NCBI GenBank assembly: GCA_025453855.1
Contig: JALOPO010000077.1
Span: 1 to 7,551, forward strand
Length of the DNA: 7,551 nt
DNA from: Gemmatimonadaceae bacterium
Lineage (GTDB): Bacteria; Gemmatimonadota; Gemmatimonadetes; Gemmatimonadales; Gemmatimonadaceae
Reading direction: 5' to 3'
The translations under genes and the position numbers were made by a program. The notes below the pieces were generated by a model. The model had not been told where the DNA came from, searched no databases, and worked only from the letters and a program-made list of their open reading frames with translations. Positions 1 to 5,718 of this stretch are shown here, piece by piece (position 1 is the stretch's first letter; each line of letters begins with the position of its first letter).

Positions 1-43
1 CGCTCGATCGCCTCCACGCCCGGTGCCTGTGATGCGACCGCCG

Positions 44-1981
44 TCACGGTCGTGGCTCCGCGCCGCTCACGAGGTGCGGTGTCATGGGCGAGCATCGTGG
101 CGGAACCGCGAGACGCGAAGGTCGCGAAGGCAACGGAAAGGACTGCGCTCGCTGAGCGACGCTCATTCCGCGGGCCGCAGATTTCTGGCCGCTGCTTCGT
201 GGCGTTCCGGTGCGGAACGACGAAACGCAGAGAACTCTGAGGCAGCAGAAAGCACTGCGCTCCCCGGGCCACCGCCCACCCGCAAGCCACCAGACCCCTT
301 TCTGTTGCCTTCGCGCCCTTTGCGTTTCGCTGTTCCGCACCAGACCACCGCGAACGGCACGGATGTCCGCCATGCACCGGAGCCAGGTCGCCGGAACGGG
401 GACACCGTGCATCACGACTCGCGAGTCGGCCTCGCGCGCCGGTTTGTCCGGGCGGCGACGGGCGATGCGCGGGAAGCGGACGGCGATCCCGCTCTTGTGC
501 CGCGGGCTCGCCTGGATCCCCTCGAAGGCGAGCTCGAAGACGAGCTCCGGCGTCACGCTCCGCACCGGGCCGAAGGTCTCGAGCGTGTGCCGTCGCACCC
601 AGCGGTCCACCTCGCGGATCTCGGCGTCGGTGAGCCCCGAGTACGCCTTCGCGAACGGCACCAGCTCGTCGCCGTCCCACACCGCGAAGGTGTAGTCGGT
701 GAAGAGCCCCGCACGCCGCCCGTGCCCGGCCTGCGCATACACGAGCACCGCATCCACGCTCAGTGGCGCCACCTTCCACTTGTACCAGTCGCCCACGCGC
801 CGCCCGACGCCGTACGGCGCGCTCCGTCGCTTGAGCATCAGCCCCTCCGCCACCGCCCGCCGCGCCTCGTCGCGCTGCCGCGCGAGGTCGTCCCACGTGT
901 CGGCGCCGAGCAGCGGCGAGGTGACGATCGCCGCACCGGTCGGCAGCGCACGTACCACCGCCTCGAGCTGCGCACGACGCTCGTGCAACGGTCGCGCGCG
1001 CCAGTCCTCGCCGCGCCACTCCAGCAGGTCGTAGGCGACGAGCACCACCGGCACCTCGGCCAGCAGCTTCTTCCCCACCGTCTTGCGATTGAGCCGCCGC
1101 TGCAGCGACGCGAACGGCAGCGGCGCCCCCTCGCGCCACGCGAGCAGCTCGCCGTCGAGCACCGTGCCATCCGGGAGGAGCGACGCGCTGAGCTCCACCT
1201 CGGGAAAGCGCCCCGCGAGCAGCTCCTCGCCGCGGCTCCACGGGAAGACGCGCCCGCGTCGCACGATCACCTGCGCGCGGATCCCGTCCCACTTCCACTC
1301 CGCCTGCCACGCGCCCACGTCGCCCAGCGCACCCGGCGGCTGCTCGAGCGGATAGGCGAGGAAGAAGGGATACGGCCGGCTCCAGTCGGCGTCGTCGGTG
1401 TCGGCGTGCACGAGGCGCGCATACCACGCGGCATCGGGCTCCCACGCCCCCATCAGCCGGTGCGCGATCACGTCCGCCTCGCGCCCGCTCACCTCGGCCA
1501 GCGCGCGCACCACCAGCCCCTCGCTCACGCCGACGCGAAAGGCGCCGGTGATCAGCTTGTTGAAGACGAAGCGCGAGGTGCCCGACAGCGCACGCCACGC
1601 CCCCACGAGCGCGTCGCGCTGCGCCGCCCCCTCGAGCGTGCCGAGCGGCAGCAGCCGCTGCTCCACCCACTCGGCCAGCGACGCCTCGTCGCCGGCATCA
1701 TCGTGCTCGGGGACGAGGAGCGAGATCGTCTCGGCCAGGTCGCCGACCTGCGTGTAGCACTCGTCGAAGAGCCACTCGTCGACGCCCGCCTCGCTCGCGG
1801 CCCAGGTGCGGATGTCGGGGGCGCGCACGAGCCGCTTGGGGCGGCGCCCGACGAGGAAGGCCGTCGCCCACGCCGCATCGGCCGGCTGGGCGGCGCGGAA
1901 GTACGCGACCAGCGCGGCGACCTTGGCGGCGGTGCTCGTCGTCCCGTCGATCGCGTCGTAGAGCGCGGCGAAGGCCTTCAC
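44..1981 (-). CDS. ATP-dependent DNA ligase (ligase-associated cassette type), with repeat-derived C-terminal extension
   Basis: This enzyme seals nicks in DNA using ATP, through a covalent lysyl-AMP intermediate. The 645-aa product has an N-terminal DNA-binding domain (about 1-205), then the adenylation domain with motif I KWDGIR (nucleophile Lys230), motif III DGEL (276-279), motif IIIa AYDLLEW (316-322), motif IV EGLMLK (379-384) and motif V YKWK (400-403). An OB-fold follows, ending with RFPRIARRRPDKP (502-513). The start is GTG at 1981, overlapping the exonuclease stop by four bases (GTGA), with GAGGAG at 1990-1995 eight bases upstream. Family members end near residue 520; here the frame runs on for about 125 residues through inverted repeats to TGA at 44-46. 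That tail has low-complexity Arg/Ser/Pro composition and no ligase character. The pairing with the exonuclease fits the bacterial ligase-associated repair cassette rather than LigD-type NHEJ, since no polymerase, phosphoesterase or Ku is present. Function is secure; the biological C-terminus is uncertain. Confidence 0.95.
   Translation of the reverse strand: MKAFAALYDAIDGTTSTAAKVAALVAYFRAAQPADAAWATAFLVGRRPKRLVRAPDIRTWAASEAGVDEWLFDECYTQVGDLAETISLLVPEHDDAGDEASLAEWVEQRLLPLGTLEGAAQRDALVGAWRALSGTSRFVFNKLITGAFRVGVSEGLVVRALAEVSGREADVIAHRLMGAWEPDAAWYARLVHADTDDADWSRPYPFFLAYPLEQPPGALGDVGAWQAEWKWDGIRAQVIVRRGRVFPWSRGEELLAGRFPEVELSASLLPDGTVLDGELLAWREGAPLPFASLQRRLNRKTVGKKLLAEVPVVLVAYDLLEWRGEDWRARPLHERRAQLEAVVRALPTGAAIVTSPLLGADTWDDLARQRDEARRAVAEGLMLKRRSAPYGVGRRVGDWYKWKVAPLSVDAVLVYAQAGHGRRAGLFTDYTFAVWDGDELVPFAKAYSGLTDAEIREVDRWVRRHTLETFGPVRSVTPELVFELAFEGIQASPRHKSGIAVRFPRIARRRPDKPAREADSRVVMHGVPVPATWLRCMADIRAVRGGLVRNSETQRARRQQKGVWWLAGGRWPGERSAFCCLRVLCVSSFRTGTPRSSGQKSAARGMSVAQRAQSFPLPSRPSRLAVPPRCSPMTPHLVSGAEPRP
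100..150 (+). repeat. Repeat copy A (direct orientation)
   Basis: Copy A begins GCGGAAC and ends ACTGCGCTC. It aligns without gaps to copy B at 212-262, exactly 112 bases downstream. Its first 41 bases match the reverse complement of copy C (298-338) at 36 of 41 positions by my count, with no gaps. The A-rich 'GAAGGCAACGGAAAG' type core stands out from the GC-rich surroundings. Confidence 0.85.
181..209 (-). repeat. Degenerate inverted copy D (probable relic)
   Basis: On the plus strand this runs from ATTTCTGG to GCGTTCCG. Its two ends and its GCTTCG centre match copy C (297-340), but about 14 bases of the middle are missing. It meets copy B head to head, giving a perfect 7-bp hairpin, CGTTCCG (203-209) with CGGAACG (213-219), around a 3-base loop. 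It is much less certain than A, B and C. Confidence 0.45.
210..262 (+). repeat. Repeat copy B (direct orientation)
   Basis: Copy B begins GTGCGGAAC and ends ACTGCGCTC, matching the ends of copy A. Bases 210-252 match the reverse complement of copy C at 34 of 43 positions by my count, with no gaps. B and C therefore form an imperfect inverted repeat of about 43 bp with about 45 bases between the arms, able to fold as a long stem-loop in the 3' end of the ligase message. Confidence 0.85.
297..340 (-). repeat. Repeat copy C (inverted orientation)
   Basis: Read on the minus strand this begins GTGCGGAACAGCGAAACGC and ends in AACAGAAAGG. It is the inverted partner of both A and B. In the ligase frame it encodes residues of the type SETQRARRQQKG (551-562), while the opposite-sense copy B gives FCCLRVLCVS (578-587). 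Such ETQR/FCCLRVLCV strings are, from memory, a hallmark of spurious reading through dispersed repeats in environmental bacterial genomes. Confidence 0.85.
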
Positions 1982-3099
1982 GTGTCGCGCTCCTCGATCA
2001 CCGCCGCGTCGTCGCGAGCCGCCTCGTCGATCACCGCCTCGTCGTGGCGCGCATCCTCGTCGATCACCGCCGCATCCTGCCGCGCGCTCTCCTCCATCAC
2101 CGCGGCATCGTCGCGCTCCCCTTCCCAGCGCGTGGGGATCGCGCGCGCGTCGACGCCACGCTCGCCGAGCCAGCGCACGACCGCGCCCGTGAAGCCGTGC
2201 GTCACCCAGACGCGCGATGCGCCCGTGGCCTCGATCGCCGACAGCAGCGAGGGCCAGTCGACGTGGTCGGAGAGCGCGAAACCACGCGCCACGCCGCGCC
2301 GCCGACGCGCGCCGCGCACCAGCATCCACCCGCTCGCGAAGGCGCTGCTCGTCGTCCCGAAGCGGCGCGCCCACGTCGTGTTCTCGGCACTCGGCGGCGC
2401 GACCACGATCGCCCCGCGCACCGCGTCGCGCCGCGACTCGCGCATCGCGGTGGCATGCGCGGTGGGCGGGAGCGCGATCCCCGCCTCGCGATAGAGCTCC
2501 GTCATGCGCACCACCGCGCCGTGCAGCAGGATCGGCCCGATCGCCGGATCGAGCCCCGCGATGAGCCGCTGCGCCTTGCCGAGCGCGTAGCCGAAGAGGA
2601 GCGAGGTCACGCCCTCGGCCGCGTTGCGCGCCCACCACGCGTTGATGTCGCGCACCACGCGCGCCTCGTCGGGCCAGCGGTAGATCGGGAGGCCGAAGGT
2701 GCTCTCGGTCACGAAGAGGTCGCAGCGCACCGGCTCCCACGGCGCGCAGGTGGGATCGGGGGCGGTCTTGTAGTCGCCGCTCACCACCCAGACCTCGCCC
2801 CCGTGCTCGAGGCGCACCTGCGCCGAGCCGAGGATGTGCCCCGCCGGATGCAGCGAGACGCGCACGCCGTTGATGGTGCGCACCTCGCCGTAGGCGATCC
2901 CCTCCACGCGCGAGGCGTACTGCCCCAGCCGCTCCTGCGCCACCGCGCGTCCCGGCTCGGCCACGAGGTAGGCGTCGCACCCCCAGGCGAGATGGTCGCC
3001 GTGCGCATGCGTCACGACGGCGCGCGGGACGGGGCGCCACGGGTCGACATGGAAGTCGCCCGCCTCGCAGTAGAGGCCCCGATCGGTGACGCGCAGCAT
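1978..3099 (-). CDS. Ligase-associated exonuclease, metallo-beta-lactamase fold
   Basis: This is a predicted metal-dependent nuclease of the beta-lactamase/beta-CASP superfamily, encoded beside ATP-dependent ligases and thought to trim DNA ends before sealing. The 373-aa protein starts MLRVTDRGLYCEAGDF, the family's usual beginning, so I take ATG at 3097-3099. An in-frame start at 3150 would add 17 residues of non-family sequence. Metal-binding motifs are HAHGDH (31-36), HPAGH (84-88), SGDYK (107-111, Asp109) and SDHVDW (277-282), with TESTFG at 131-136 typical of this family. The catalytic domain ends near residue 326. Residues 329-373 are a tail of four acidic 11-residue repeats (consensus R-x-D-x-A-V-I-D-E-x-A), unlike the family norm of about 330-340 residues. 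The stop overlaps the ligase start, so the two are co-translated. Function is from family resemblance; the polarity of digestion cannot be read from the sequence. Confidence 0.93.
   Translation of the reverse strand: MLRVTDRGLYCEAGDFHVDPWRPVPRAVVTHAHGDHLAWGCDAYLVAEPGRAVAQERLGQYASRVEGIAYGEVRTINGVRVSLHPAGHILGSAQVRLEHGGEVWVVSGDYKTAPDPTCAPWEPVRCDLFVTESTFGLPIYRWPDEARVVRDINAWWARNAAEGVTSLLFGYALGKAQRLIAGLDPAIGPILLHGAVVRMTELYREAGIALPPTAHATAMRESRRDAVRGAIVVAPPSAENTTWARRFGTTSSAFASGWMLVRGARRRRGVARGFALSDHVDWPSLLSAIEATGASRVWVTHGFTGAVVRWLGERGVDARAIPTRWEGERDDAAVMEESARQDAAVIDEDARHDEAVIDEAARDDAAVIEERDT
1990..1995 (-). promoter_or_regulatory. Ribosome binding site of the DNA ligase, inside the exonuclease coding repeat
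   Basis: Read on the minus strand this is GAGGAG, eight bases before the GTG start at 1981. It supports that start over alternatives further in. It lies in the codons for the Glu-Glu of the last 11-residue repeat, so the repeat array also carries the ligase translation signal. Confidence 0.7.
1991..2122 (-). repeat. Four tandem 33-bp units coding the exonuclease tail
   Basis: Four in-frame 33-bp units lie at 1991-2023, 2024-2056, 2057-2089 and 2090-2122, each sharing a core close to TCGTCGATCACCGCC on the plus strand. They encode RDDAAVMEESA, RQDAAVIDEDA, RHDEAVIDEAA and RDDAAVIEERD. The unit length is a multiple of three, so copy-number change would not shift the frame. The outermost units have diverged most (ATGGAG against ATCGAC, for example). 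The array reaches to within 10 bases of the ligase GTG. Confidence 0.9.
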
Positions 3100-3269
3100 G
3101 ACGCCGCCAAATCTGGCAGGATGCGGGCCGCGCGCCGACGGTCGTGCCACGCATCGTGGGTGGCGCGTGCCCCGCCGCCACCGCTTGCCCCGCCCGACCG
3201 GCGGTGCGACGCTTCCGCCGCGGCTGCGGATCGCGCGGCCGCCCGACCCCGTGCCCGGAGCCGCAGTCC
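3100..3269. promoter_or_regulatory. Divergent intergenic region between exonuclease and pterin dehydratase genes
   Basis: These 170 bases separate two divergent start codons and must hold the promoters of both the repair operon and the dehydratase gene, unless those genes are leaderless or transcribed from elsewhere. I see no convincing -35/-10 pair on either strand. A weak TTGCCC at 3185-3190 has no good -10 partner. GGAG at 3257-3260, nine bases before the ATG at 3270, is a reasonable ribosome binding site for the dehydratase. Confidence 0.4.
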
Positions 3270-3560
3270 ATGGCCGCCCCGAAGCTGTCCGACATCGAGA
3301 TCCAGCGCGCCCTCGGCGAGCTCCCCGGCTGGAGCCGCCGCGGCGATGCGATCGCCAAGACCTACGTCGCCGCGAGCTTTCCCGCCGGCATCGCCTTCGT
3401 GCAGCGCATCGCCGACGCGGCCGAGGCGGCCGATCATCACCCGGACATCGACATCCGGTACACGAAGGTCACGATCGCGCTCAGCACGCACGACTCGGGC
3501 GGGCTGACGCAGAAGGACATCCGCCTCGCGGGCGAGATCGAGGCGCTCTTCACCGCCTGA
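3270..3560 (+). CDS. phhB: Pterin-4a-carbinolamine dehydratase (4a-hydroxytetrahydrobiopterin dehydratase)
   Basis: This small cytoplasmic enzyme dehydrates 4a-hydroxytetrahydropterin, the by-product of aromatic amino acid hydroxylases, so that the cofactor can be recycled. The 96-aa product is the normal family length. It carries the signature EAADHHPDIDI (52-62), with His56, His57 and Pro58, and the second signature THDSGGLTQKDI (73-84), with His74. The His-to-His spacing of 18 equals that of the three catalytic histidines in mammalian PCD (61, 62, 79). ATG at 3270 is chosen because the family sequence (MAAPKLSDIEI) begins there and GGAG sits nine bases upstream; the frame is open back to 3144 but that stretch has no family similarity. 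It stands alone between oppositely oriented genes, and no phenylalanine hydroxylase gene is visible. Some bacterial members have non-phenylalanine roles, such as molybdopterin-related ones, so the partner is unknown. Confidence 0.95.
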   Translation: MAAPKLSDIEIQRALGELPGWSRRGDAIAKTYVAASFPAGIAFVQRIADAAEAADHHPDIDIRYTKVTIALSTHDSGGLTQKDIRLAGEIEALFTA

Positions 3561-3590
3561 CGCGGTGCGCCGCGGCGACGTCGTGCCGTG

Positions 3591-3610
3591 CGCGCGCGTC
3601 GATGCGCGCG
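3591..3610. terminator. Hairpin between convergent genes, possible bidirectional terminator
   Basis: A perfect 7-bp stem, CGCGCGC (3591-3597) with GCGCGCG (3604-3610), flanks a 6-base loop in the 51-bp gap between the dehydratase stop (3560) and the lipoprotein stop (3612). It lies directly after the lipoprotein gene. There is no T-run on either side, so it is a weak candidate, and alternating CG is common in such DNA. Confidence 0.35.
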
Positions 3611-3611
3611 G

Positions 3612-4469
3612 TCAGTGGTCGTCGTCGTCGCCCGACTCGCCGCGATTGGGGAGCACGCGCACCCGCGCGTTGCTCGACGTGAGCGTGACCGGAAAGGCGC
3701 CGCCGCCGAGCATCGCCTCGATCGCGTTGGGCGTCTTGCTCGTCACGTTGCCGGGCAGGTCGAGCGTCGCCGTGCCGTTGGAGGTCGACATCGCGAGCTT
3801 CGCCGACGCGGAGGTCGGGAGGTAGGCGGTGATCGAGCCGTTGCTGGAGGCGGCGGTGATCGGGCCCGCGATGGTGTCGAGCGTGAGGCGGACGCTCCCG
3901 TTGCTGGTGCTCACGTCGATCGCGCCGCGCACGTTCTTCACGCGGACGCTCCCGTTGCTCGTGCTCACGCTCGCCAGGCCGGCCACGTCGGTCACGGTGA
4001 CGCTCCCGTTGCTGGTCGAGACGCGCGCCTCGGCGGTCGGGGCGAGGACCTTCACGCTCCCGTTGCTCGTCTGCACGTCGACCTTGTGCCCGCGCGGGAG
4101 CGTGAGCGTGGCGCTGGCGTCGATGCCCCGCGCGTTCCAGTCGGCGGCCGCGTAGCCTTCGCGCGTGCACGGCTGCCCGTCCTTGAAGATGATGCAGGCG
4201 ATCAGCCCGTCGCCGTCCTGCAGCACGGTGAGCCGCCCCGAGCCGACCGCATCGCTGCGGCGACGCACCTTCACCACCAGCTCCGCGCTGTCGGCGCTCC
4301 CTTCCTCGACGGTGAGGCTGCCGTCGCGGCTCAGGTACGCGAAGGTGGCGCCGGCCTTGATCGGCCCCTTCCACGTGATGGTCTCGGACGTCCCTTCACG
4401 ATCGCCACGGCAGGCCGCAAGCACGAGGATCGACGGAACGACGACGGCGAGGCTGGACGCGCGACGCAT
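3612..4469 (-). CDS. DUF4097-type beta-repeat lipoprotein
   Basis: This is an exported, probably lipid-anchored envelope protein of unknown function. The 285-aa product starts with a short Arg-containing n-region, a hydrophobic stretch (7-19) and the lipobox LAAC, with the lipidated cysteine at 20. From residue 135 it is built from beta-strand repeats centred on SNG turns at 135, 153, 171, 189, 209 and 230, plus a weaker SN at 266. The first four are spaced exactly 18 residues apart, typically (S)TSNGSVxV, as expected of a right-handed beta-helix-like or stacked-strand fold (DUF4097/DUF2807 group). Cys92 and Cys101 could form a disulfide. The tail is acidic (DDDDH). ATG at 4469 is preceded by AGGGGAG (4474-4480). 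It is convergent with the pterin dehydratase and 202 bases from a diverged relative on the same strand. No sigma or anti-sigma factor gene, a common neighbour of this family, is in view. Confidence 0.88.
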   Translation of the reverse strand: MRRASSLAVVVPSILVLAACRGDREGTSETITWKGPIKAGATFAYLSRDGSLTVEEGSADSAELVVKVRRRSDAVGSGRLTVLQDGDGLIACIIFKDGQPCTREGYAAADWNARGIDASATLTLPRGHKVDVQTSNGSVKVLAPTAEARVSTSNGSVTVTDVAGLASVSTSNGSVRVKNVRGAIDVSTSNGSVRLTLDTIAGPITAASSNGSITAYLPTSASAKLAMSTSNGTATLDLPGNVTSKTPNAIEAMLGGGAFPVTLTSSNARVRVLPNRGESGDDDDH

Positions 4470-4473
4470 GCGG

Positions 4474-4480
4474 CTCCCCT
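4474..4480 (-). promoter_or_regulatory. Ribosome binding site of the SNG-repeat lipoprotein
   Basis: Read on the minus strand this is AGGGGAG, four bases before the ATG at 4469. It is the clearest Shine-Dalgarno sequence in the window. It confirms the start that places the signal peptide and lipobox at the N-terminus. Confidence 0.65.
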
Positions 4481-4625
4481 GACATGGACGTGATGGCGCC
4501 CGACGCAGCGCGCGTCGCGTGCCCGGCCTGCCGCCGTCGATCGCCGACCGCGCGGCAGCTGCCGACGGGCCACCTACGCCGCCGTGCGCGCGAGGGTTTC
4601 GGGCGGACCGTCCGGCAACGCTACC

Positions 4626-4657
4626 GCACCGTCGCGACGAGCGGAACGGTGCACCGT
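4626..4657. terminator. Overlapping palindromes downstream of the second DUF4097-like gene
   Basis: GCACCGT (4626-4632) pairs with ACGGTGC (4646-4652) around 13 bases. The right arm is also part of a perfect 12-bp palindrome, ACGGTGCACCGT (4646-4657), and CGTCGCGACG (4630-4639) is a perfect 10-bp palindrome. The cluster starts 14 bases after the stop of the 348-aa gene and lies upstream of the lipoprotein gene. It could act as a terminator without a T-run or as an operator site. The rest of the 202-bp gap (4470-4671) shows no gene or clear promoter. Confidence 0.35.
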
Positions 4658-4671
4658 GCGAGCGCCGCCGC

Positions 4672-5718
4672 TCACCGTGCGTGCGACGTCGCGCTCCCGA
4701 GCCGACCGGGCGGCGGGAGCCGCGCCGCGCGCACGATGCGCACCGCGCCGGTCACGCTCTCGATCACGACGCGCTCGGCCGGCGGACCCGCAGGCGCGGG
4801 GGCGGTGCGCCAGGTGCGCACGTGTCGCCCCGCGATCACCTCGCGCGCGAGCACCACCAGCCCGTCGCCGATCTCGCACTCGCCGCGACGCACCGCGCAG
4901 CGTCCCGCGGTCGGCGCGCCGGGCGCGATGGCCAGGTCAACCGGGCCGGTGGTGGTGCGGATCACGTAGCGACCGAGCGCGTCGGGCACCCCCTGCCAGC
5001 GCACCGCGCCGCTGGTGGTGCGCACGTCGAGCGTGGCGCCGCGCGCGCCGCGCAGCACCACGTCGCCGCTCCCGCCGTCGACCAGCACGTCGCCGGCCAC
5101 GTCGTCGAGCAGGAGCGGACCGGTGGTGCTGCGGAGCTGCACGCCCCCCGCGACGCGCGAGGCCGCGAGCCGCGCCGTCCCGACCTCGCCGCGGATCGTC
5201 GCGACCTGCACGAGCCGCACGCGCCCGGTGGTGGCGCGCAGCGTCACCGCGGCATCGGTGCCCGTCGCCTCCACGGTCGCGCCGTCGAGCACGAGGCGGA
5301 GCGGCAGGGCGGTGCGCACGCGCACGTCCACCTCGGGTGCGGCGACCCCGGTGCCGCCCGGGATCGAGAGCTCGAGCGTGTCGCCGCGCACGCGCCACCG
5401 TGCGCCGGCACCGCGCGTGGTCGCACACGGCAGGGGTCGCGTCGGGTCGCCGGTGATGCGGATCGTCCCGAGCGCCGCACGCACGAGGAGCACCGTGGCG
5501 CGCCCGGCGCCGGCGATGGTGTCGCACGGTGCGGCGCGTGCATGCGCCGCCGGTGACCGCGCGCCATGGCCCCGCGTGTGCGAGTGGTCGGCAGTCGACG
5601 CGAGCACCGGCACGAACGCGGGGCTCGATGCGAGCAGGGCGATCATGGCAATCGCCACGCGGTGCTCGCGACCGCGTGCCGACCGGCGCGCGACGCCCCC
5701 GCTCGCCGCGCGACTCAC
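4672..5718 (-). CDS. Exported DUF4097-like beta-repeat protein
   Basis: This is a predicted secreted or periplasmic protein of unknown function. The 348-aa product has an Arg-rich n-region (1-20), a hydrophobic core (21-40, VAIAMIALL onward) and a likely signal peptidase I site near VLAS-TA (40-42). No lipobox is present, unlike its neighbour. The mature part is rich in short beta strands ending in TTG-type turns: ATTG (162-165), STTG (197-200), GSGD (216-219), TTSG (234-237), TTTG (255-258) and SVTG (321-324). Spacing is less regular than in the lipoprotein. Four cysteines (65, 98, 274, 281) could form two disulfides. I chose GTG at 5718 because it overlaps the HAD stop as GTGA and gives a charged n-region; GTG at 5658 or ATG at 5646 are possible shorter starts. 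It is probably the last gene of the operon with the helicase and HAD phosphatase. Assignment to DUF4097 rests on repeat style, not on a profile hit. Confidence 0.75.
   Translation of the reverse strand: MSRAASGGVARRSARGREHRVAIAMIALLASSPAFVPVLASTADHSHTRGHGARSPAAHARAAPCDTIAGAGRATVLLVRAALGTIRITGDPTRPLPCATTRGAGARWRVRGDTLELSIPGGTGVAAPEVDVRVRTALPLRLVLDGATVEATGTDAAVTLRATTGRVRLVQVATIRGEVGTARLAASRVAGGVQLRSTTGPLLLDDVAGDVLVDGGSGDVVLRGARGATLDVRTTSGAVRWQGVPDALGRYVIRTTTGPVDLAIAPGAPTAGRCAVRRGECEIGDGLVVLAREVIAGRHVRTWRTAPAPAGPPAERVVIESVTGAVRIVRAARLPPPGRLGSATSHAR

Noticed and set aside
100..340. A CRISPR array
   Set aside because: The copies alternate in orientation, differ in sequence and have uneven spacing; no cas genes are present.
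210..695. A plus-strand frame giving NDETQRTLRQQK and FCCLRALCVSLFR
   Set aside because: These strings come from reading the inverted repeat copies B and C on either strand and then antisense ligase; not a gene.
23..2494. An 823-codon open frame on the plus strand, opposite the ligase and exonuclease
   Set aside because: It is antisense to two well-supported genes, is very rich in Arg, His and Pro, and has no recognisable domain. Long antisense frames are normal in DNA this GC-rich.
3100..3150. An upstream start for the exonuclease at 3150
   Set aside because: The added 17 residues do not resemble the family, while MLRVTDRGLYCEAGDF at 3099 matches the usual N-terminus.
3144..3269. A longer N-terminus for the pterin dehydratase from ATG 3144
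   Set aside because: It adds 42 Pro/Arg/Cys-rich residues with no family match; ATG 3270 has a ribosome binding site and gives the usual length.
4519..5556. A 345-codon plus-strand frame opposite the second DUF4097-like gene
   Set aside because: Its composition is His/Arg/Ala-rich without structure, and the minus strand carries a signal peptide and regular beta turns instead.
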